A DNA stretch of 64,000 nt from Chthonomonas sp. GTDB taxonomy: Bacteria; Armatimonadota; Fimbriimonadia; Fimbriimonadales; Fimbriimonadaceae. The position numbers were made by a program, and so were the translations under genes. Each line of letters opens with the position of its first letter. The stretch's first letter is position 1. The DNA lies in NCBI GenBank assembly GCA_016788425.1, contig JAEURQ010000003.1, positions 403,282-467,281 of the forward strand, in the 5' to 3' direction. Positions 60,032-64,000 of the stretch are shown here, piece after piece. The notes beneath the pieces are model-generated. The model did no database searches. It was not told the origin of the DNA and was given only the letters and a program-made list of their open reading frames with translations.

Positions 60032-60048
60032 TTGGCACATTAATTGCA
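60032..60048 (+). promoter_or_regulatory. Candidate sigma-54 promoter upstream of the sigma factor gene
   Basis: TTGGCAC (60032-60038), five bases, TTGCA (60044-60048). This gives TGGCAC-N5-TTGC with ten bases between the GG and GC pairs, the exact spacing of the -24/-12 consensus. Transcription would start near 60059, about 35 bases before the ATG. No sigma-54 or activator gene is in the window. Confidence 0.5.
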
Positions 60049-60093
60049 ATTCAGTCTCAGTCGGTCTTGTTCGGAAAGACCGGTGAGCGACTT

Positions 60094-60939
60094 ATGTTCT
60101 TCGATTCGATGGATCACGAGGAAAGCGTACCAAGCTACCTTAACCGGCTTACGCAGGAACCCCTGTTGTCGGCGGAGGAAGAAACGGGTCTGACCACATC
60201 AGCCCAAGGTGGTTGCGCCCGATCTCGTCAGCGCCTTATCGAATCCAACATGCGGTTGGTTATCAACATCGCCCGCTCTTATCGCAGCCGCACTTTCCCC
60301 CTCGAAGACCTTGTGCAAGAAGGCGCAATCGGCCTGATGCACGCGATCAATCGCTTTGACCCCAGCAAGGGTTTCCGCTTTAGCACCTACGCAACCCACT
60401 GGATCCGCCAGAGCATTGGCCGCGCCATTGATTACAAGAGCAAGGCGATTCGCCTGCCCGCCCACATTTCCCAGAGCCTGCGCCGCATCGACCGCGAGCG
60501 AGTCCGCCTAACCCGCGAACTTGGCACCGAGCCCAGCCACGATCAGCTGGCCGCGGCCATGGGCATTAGCCCCCGTAAACTTCAGCACATCATGCTTTCC
60601 GGTCAGGAAATGCTGAGTCTCGATTCCAAGGTCGGCGACGCCGAATCCTCAACGCTCGGCGTGATGGTGCCCGACACCGAAATGGATGCCGCTGAAGGCA
60701 TGATCACGCAAGAACTCACGCAAGAGCTTCACGTGATCATGATGGAACTCAGCGAGCGCGAGCGACGCGTGATGGCGAATCGCCTTCGCATGGACACCGA
60801 CGGCGACGGAATGGAGCGCGACGACCTCGCCCGTGAGCTCAAAATCAGCCGCGAGCGCATCCGCCAGATCGAACTTCAGGCGATGAAGAAACTGCGCGCG
60901 GTAGCCAGCGATCGCCTTCGCGAGCTGCTCAACCGCTAG
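60094..60939 (+). CDS. RNA polymerase sigma-70 family factor (group 2, RpoD-like)
   Basis: The protein has 281 residues from ATG 60094, with GGTGAG seven bases before it. Region 1.2: SVPSYLNRLTQEPLLSAEEE. Region 2: RLIESNMRLVINIARSYRSR, FPLEDLVQEGAIGLMHAI and RFDPSKGFRFSTYATHWIRQ. Region 3: RLPAHISQSLRRI. Region 4: MELSERERRVMANRLR and the helix-turn-helix DDLARELKISRERIRQIELQ. Region 1.1 of primary sigma factors is missing and the protein is short, so it is probably an alternative (group 2) factor for stress or stationary phase. A candidate sigma-54 promoter lies upstream. Its TAG shares CTAG with the convergent S9 peptidase. Confidence 0.92.
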   Translation: MFFDSMDHEESVPSYLNRLTQEPLLSAEEETGLTTSAQGGCARSRQRLIESNMRLVINIARSYRSRTFPLEDLVQEGAIGLMHAINRFDPSKGFRFSTYATHWIRQSIGRAIDYKSKAIRLPAHISQSLRRIDRERVRLTRELGTEPSHDQLAAAMGISPRKLQHIMLSGQEMLSLDSKVGDAESSTLGVMVPDTEMDAAEGMITQELTQELHVIMMELSERERRVMANRLRMDTDGDGMERDDLARELKISRERIRQIELQAMKKLRAVASDRLRELLNR

Positions 60940-62885
60940 CTTTTCAGCCAGGCGACGTACTCTTGCAGGCGGTGAATCCGCAAATCGGGCGGTCCGTTGC
61001 GGCTTAGTCCGTGGCTCGTCGTCACCGGGTAGCGCACCATCCGGGTCCGCACGCCCAGCATTTTCAGCGCGGTAAACACCTGCTCGCCCTGCTCAATGTG
61101 GCAGCGCAAATCGCCCACCGAGTGAATGATGAGCGTGGGCGTCTTCGCGTTGCCCATGTGCTTGATTGGGCTGCATTCCCACAGCACATCAATGTCGTCG
61201 CGAAACGCGCAGCCGGGCCATACGCCGTCGGGCACAAACGGGTAGTCGCTGTTGCCCCACTTGCTCAGCAAGTTGCTCACGCAACGATCGCTCACCGCGC
61301 GATGGTACGTCGGGTCGTGGGCAATGGCCCAGTTGACCATATAGCCGCCGTAGCTGCCGCCGACAATGCTCACGCGGTCGGTATCCACCTCGGGATCGGC
61401 CTTCGCGTGGTCGGTTAGCGCCTTGACGTCCGCCCAATCCTGTTGGCCCCATTCGCCGAGGATGCAGCGCGCGTGCTCCTCGCCATAGCTGGTCGAGCCG
61501 CGCGGATTGCTGAGGAACACTTCGAAGCCGTGCGCCGCAAACATCTGCATCTCAAAGAAGAACGTCGGCGAATAGAAGCAAGCCGGACCGCCGTGCACGC
61601 TGATGACCGCCGGGCGCTTACCTTTGCTGGCACCCACCGCGCGGATGCGCCAGGCATGCAGGTCGTAGCTGCCTGGAACCGGGACGTGCAGTTCTTCCAG
61701 GCGGGCAACCTCGCAGTCCTTAAGCCAATCGCGATTGACGGGCGCGAGAAGCTTGATCTTGCCGCCCTTGATGGTCACCATTTCCGTGGGCGACTCGGGG
61801 GTGCAAATCCAGCCCCAAAACTGACCCTTGTGGTGCGCGGTCACGTGAACCTCGCCGGTGATATGCGCGATCTTTGTCGCCGTTTCGGTGGCCAGGTTGA
61901 CCTCGGCAAGCGCGTAGTCGCCGCGCTCGGACCACGGAATCGCCACCCGGTCCTCGTCCAGCCACAGGATCTGCGGGTTGCTGGCGTCGCGGGCATCGCC
62001 CAGCGGATGGCCGCTAAACAAGAGGTCTTGGTCAGCCATCACAAGCCGATGCGCGCCGGTTTTCAGGTTCACCACGCCGAGTTGTTGCCGGCGAATCCCC
62101 CAGTGATGCGGCTCCGATGGGTCGAGCACGTAGGCAACTAGCTCGCCGCTGGGGCTCACCGAGACCATGCTCTTGCCGCCGTTCCCTGAGTTCAGAACTC
62201 TTCGCTCGCCTTTGAGCGGGAACAGTTCGAGAATGTCGGCGGAATACTCCATGAACGGCTCCGTGCGCGGATCGTGGGCGACCACGAGACCCGACGAATC
62301 GGGGAGCCAAGCGAAGTCAATGCCCGCCCAACAATCGCTGACGCCGAGCGGTTCGGCTTTGCCGCCGCTCCAAACCATGAGGTGCCAGGTGCGGTCGCCG
62401 AATTCGCCGTCGCCGTCCAATCGCCAGGGAAACTGGCTGAAGGCCAGAGGCGGCTCACTGGTTTTGGCGCGCTTGCGTTCGGCCTTGGCGGCCTTGGTGG
62501 CGTGGGGGTCGGCGGGCCGATAGAGAAACGCGAATTTGTTGCCGTCGGGCGAGACCTTCATCGCGCCGATGCTGCCTTCGGGCATCTCGAACACCAGCTC
62601 CGGCTTGCCATCCTTGAGCGTGAACACCGCCGGTTTGGGCTTGTTGCGGTTGCTGCCAAAGAAGAGCCGTCCGTCGGCGGAGAACTGCGGTTGGCCATCG
62701 GAAACGCGGCCTTTCGTCAGACGCTTGGGGCGCCCGTTCGACCAGTCCACGAGGTTGGTTTGGTAGGTGCTGGGCGTGGCGACAGATTTGAGCGCCGCCA
62801 CCACCTGTTTGCCATCGGGCGACACGGCGACATGGCTGATCGACTTGATCCGCAGGATGTCGTCAAATTCAAGTGGGCGACTCAT
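60936..62885 (-). CDS. S9-family serine peptidase (acylaminoacyl-peptidase/prolyl oligopeptidase type)
   Basis: The protein has 649 residues without a signal peptide, so it is probably cytoplasmic. The N-terminal half (about 1-370) is a beta-propeller (ISHVAVSPDGKQVVAALKSV, QFSADGRLFFGSN). The C-terminal alpha/beta hydrolase carries the catalytic Ser in VGGSYGGYMVNWA (about 512), Asp in HSVGDLRCH (about 590) and His in TTSHGLSRNG (about 624). It releases acylated or N-terminal amino acids from short peptides. The gene is separated from nadA by a short divergent region, and its stop shares CTAG with the sigma factor gene. Confidence 0.92.
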   Translation of the reverse strand: MSRPLEFDDILRIKSISHVAVSPDGKQVVAALKSVATPSTYQTNLVDWSNGRPKRLTKGRVSDGQPQFSADGRLFFGSNRNKPKPAVFTLKDGKPELVFEMPEGSIGAMKVSPDGNKFAFLYRPADPHATKAAKAERKRAKTSEPPLAFSQFPWRLDGDGEFGDRTWHLMVWSGGKAEPLGVSDCWAGIDFAWLPDSSGLVVAHDPRTEPFMEYSADILELFPLKGERRVLNSGNGGKSMVSVSPSGELVAYVLDPSEPHHWGIRRQQLGVVNLKTGAHRLVMADQDLLFSGHPLGDARDASNPQILWLDEDRVAIPWSERGDYALAEVNLATETATKIAHITGEVHVTAHHKGQFWGWICTPESPTEMVTIKGGKIKLLAPVNRDWLKDCEVARLEELHVPVPGSYDLHAWRIRAVGASKGKRPAVISVHGGPACFYSPTFFFEMQMFAAHGFEVFLSNPRGSTSYGEEHARCILGEWGQQDWADVKALTDHAKADPEVDTDRVSIVGGSYGGYMVNWAIAHDPTYHRAVSDRCVSNLLSKWGNSDYPFVPDGVWPGCAFRDDIDVLWECSPIKHMGNAKTPTLIIHSVGDLRCHIEQGEQVFTALKMLGVRTRMVRYPVTTSHGLSRNGPPDLRIHRLQEYVAWLKS

Positions 62886-62959
62886 ACTGACGGTTTTAAC
62901 CGAACGGACAAGGGAATCATTCCCCGCGGCGCAAGATTCCTAAGGTCATCCCAGCGTAG

Positions 62960-62972
62960 TACACTTAACAAC
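62960..62972 (+). promoter_or_regulatory. Putative leaderless promoter (-10 TACACT) for nadA
   Basis: TACACT (62960-62965), TAACAAC, then GTG 62973, six codons before the first in-frame ATG (62991). Confidence 0.5.
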
Positions 62973-63965
62973 GTGGCACATTCGCCAAACATGGACGCGA
63001 TTCGTGAGGTCGCTTTGCGGGCGATGCCCGAGGCAGAATGGGAGATCCATCGGCCCAAAATTGAGCGTATTTTGGAGCTAAAGCGGCAGAAGAATGCGGT
63101 GATTCTCGCCCACACCTACCAGAGTCCGCAGATTTTTCTGACCGTAGCCGACGTGCAAGGCGATAGCCTGCAACTCGCGCGCGAGGCCACCAAGGTGGAA
63201 GCCGACATCATCGTGCAGGCGGGCGTCAAGTTCATGGCCGAGACGAGCAAGGTGCTGAACCCGCACAAGACCGTGCTCATCCCGAGCTTGGAGGCTGGTT
63301 GTTCGCTGGCGGAGGGCATCACCGGCGCCGACGTGCGCGTGCTCAAGGCCCAGCATCCAGGTGTGCCCGTGGTCACCTACGTCAACACCAACGCCGACGT
63401 GAAGGCCGAGTCGGACATCTGTTGCACCAGCGCGAACGCGGTTGAGGTGGTGGAGAGCCTGGGTGTGCCCGAGGTCATTTTTCTGCCCGATCAGTACCTG
63501 GGCAAGTATGTGGCGAGCCAAACGAAGGTGCGGATTATCAACGGAACCGGCTCTTGCATGGTGCACGAGCGGTTTACGCCGCAAGACATTTTTGAGCTTC
63601 GCCGCTTGTACCCCGGCCTCATGGTGATGGCGCACCCCGAGTGTCCGCCCGAAATCTTGAATGAGGCCGACTACGTGGGCTCGACCAGCGGCATGACGCG
63701 CATGGTTCGCGAGTCGGGACTTAAGCGCATTGCGCTGATTACCGAATGCTCGATGAGCGCCAACGTGGCCGCCCAAAACCCCGAAGTTGAGATCGTCCGG
63801 CCCTGCAAATTGTGTCCGCACATGCAGCAAATCACGCTCGACAACATCATCACCTGTTTGGAAACCGGGCAGTTCGAGATCACGATTCTGGAGGACATTC
63901 GGGTGCGCGCGCAACAGGCAATTGATCGCATGCTGCAGGTGCGGGCGGGGGTTCGCGGCGCGTGA
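62973..63965 (+). CDS. nadA: Quinolinate synthase NadA
   Basis: The protein has 330 residues from GTG 62973 (ATG 62991 is the alternative). Three cluster Cys of the [4Fe-4S] enzyme can be seen, in SLEAGCSLAEG, HPECPPEI and CKLCPHMQQ. Other blocks are AVILAHTYQSPQI, YVNTNADVKAESDICCTSANA and STSGMTRMV. NadA condenses iminoaspartate with dihydroxyacetone phosphate to quinolinate in NAD synthesis. The stop TGA overlaps the next GTG start (GTGA, 63962-63965), so a second gene, probably of the same pathway, follows. Confidence 0.94.
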   Translation: MAHSPNMDAIREVALRAMPEAEWEIHRPKIERILELKRQKNAVILAHTYQSPQIFLTVADVQGDSLQLAREATKVEADIIVQAGVKFMAETSKVLNPHKTVLIPSLEAGCSLAEGITGADVRVLKAQHPGVPVVTYVNTNADVKAESDICCTSANAVEVVESLGVPEVIFLPDQYLGKYVASQTKVRIINGTGSCMVHERFTPQDIFELRRLYPGLMVMAHPECPPEILNEADYVGSTSGMTRMVRESGLKRIALITECSMSANVAAQNPEVEIVRPCKLCPHMQQITLDNIITCLETGQFEITILEDIRVRAQQAIDRMLQVRAGVRGA

Positions 63966-64000
63966 TTGCCGCCGACCTTTCGCAGTTCGATCAGGTCGTT
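63962..64000 (+). CDS. Start of next gene, cut by window end
   Basis: GTG 63962 overlaps the nadA stop and opens a frame reading MIAADLSQFDQVV to the last base. By position it could be nadB or nadC, but 13 residues are too few to recognise a family. Confidence 0.4.
   Translation, partial: MIAADLSQFDQVV

Overview
The window is about 60% GC chromosomal DNA with dense, mostly housekeeping gene content. There are no rRNAs, CRISPR arrays, insertion sequences or phage genes. The organism is a diderm bacterium: it has lipid A genes (lpxK, an LpxL-type acyltransferase), a family 9 glycosyltransferase, lipoprotein maturation (lgt) and several lipoproteins. At least four secreted proteins end in a PEP-CTERM sorting signal. 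Many genes have a TANNNT hexamer only 6-7 bases before the start codon, which points to widespread leaderless transcription. Together these traits suggest the Armatimonadota, perhaps the Fimbriimonadales. That is inference from gene style, not from a marker comparison.

Layout. 1-3127: the end of ftsZ, then an Eis-like acetyltransferase and a UbiD-family decarboxylase on the minus strand. 3128-7452: an accessory island made of a two-gene operon present twice in tandem. Each unit has a soluble protein with a dockerin/EF-hand-like calcium loop followed by a PEP-CTERM protein, and the units are separated by a GC-rich repeat with inverted ends. 7453-18159: tRNA-Ser, a membrane Ser/Thr kinase, a GHL10-like secreted protein, a SufE/sulfurtransferase pair, a CapD-like nucleotide-sugar dehydratase, and a four-gene set (M28 peptidase, TauE/SafE permease, nucleotidyltransferase, TetR regulator). 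18227-25034: gyrB with a structured leader, a PEP-CTERM protein, rlmN, polA and tRNA-Thr. 25076-32967: an acyltransferase 3 protein, the lipid A/glycosyltransferase genes, mtaB, mutS2 and smpB.

33011-46410: an FKBP lipoprotein, a Met-rich secreted protein, a cyclophilin, lgt-acpS-tRNA-Leu, an ABC-F protein, then a long plus-strand run. That run holds an ABC ATPase, its permease (probably with an ATT start), a SecD-like membrane protein, four small secreted or lipoproteins that share a C-terminal motif, and an FtsW/RodA protein. 46407-50348: a FecCD permease, an aminotransferase, RNase III, a PEP-CTERM protein and tRNA-Gln. 50397-55738: a very large secreted beta-propeller/caspase-like protein beside a small caspase-like protein. 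55903-64000: a sirtuin, sufC-sufD, glpX, a group 2 sigma factor behind a near-perfect sigma-54 promoter, an S9 peptidase, nadA and the first codons of the next gene.

The least explained parts are the duplicated calcium-loop/PEP-CTERM operon with its repeats (3260-7380), the SecD-like plus lipoprotein cluster (41265-45264), the caspase-like pair (50566-55738) and the sigma-54 signal at 60032-60048. Gene packing is very tight: many same-strand neighbours overlap by 4 bases, and three convergent pairs share one CTAG as both stop codons.
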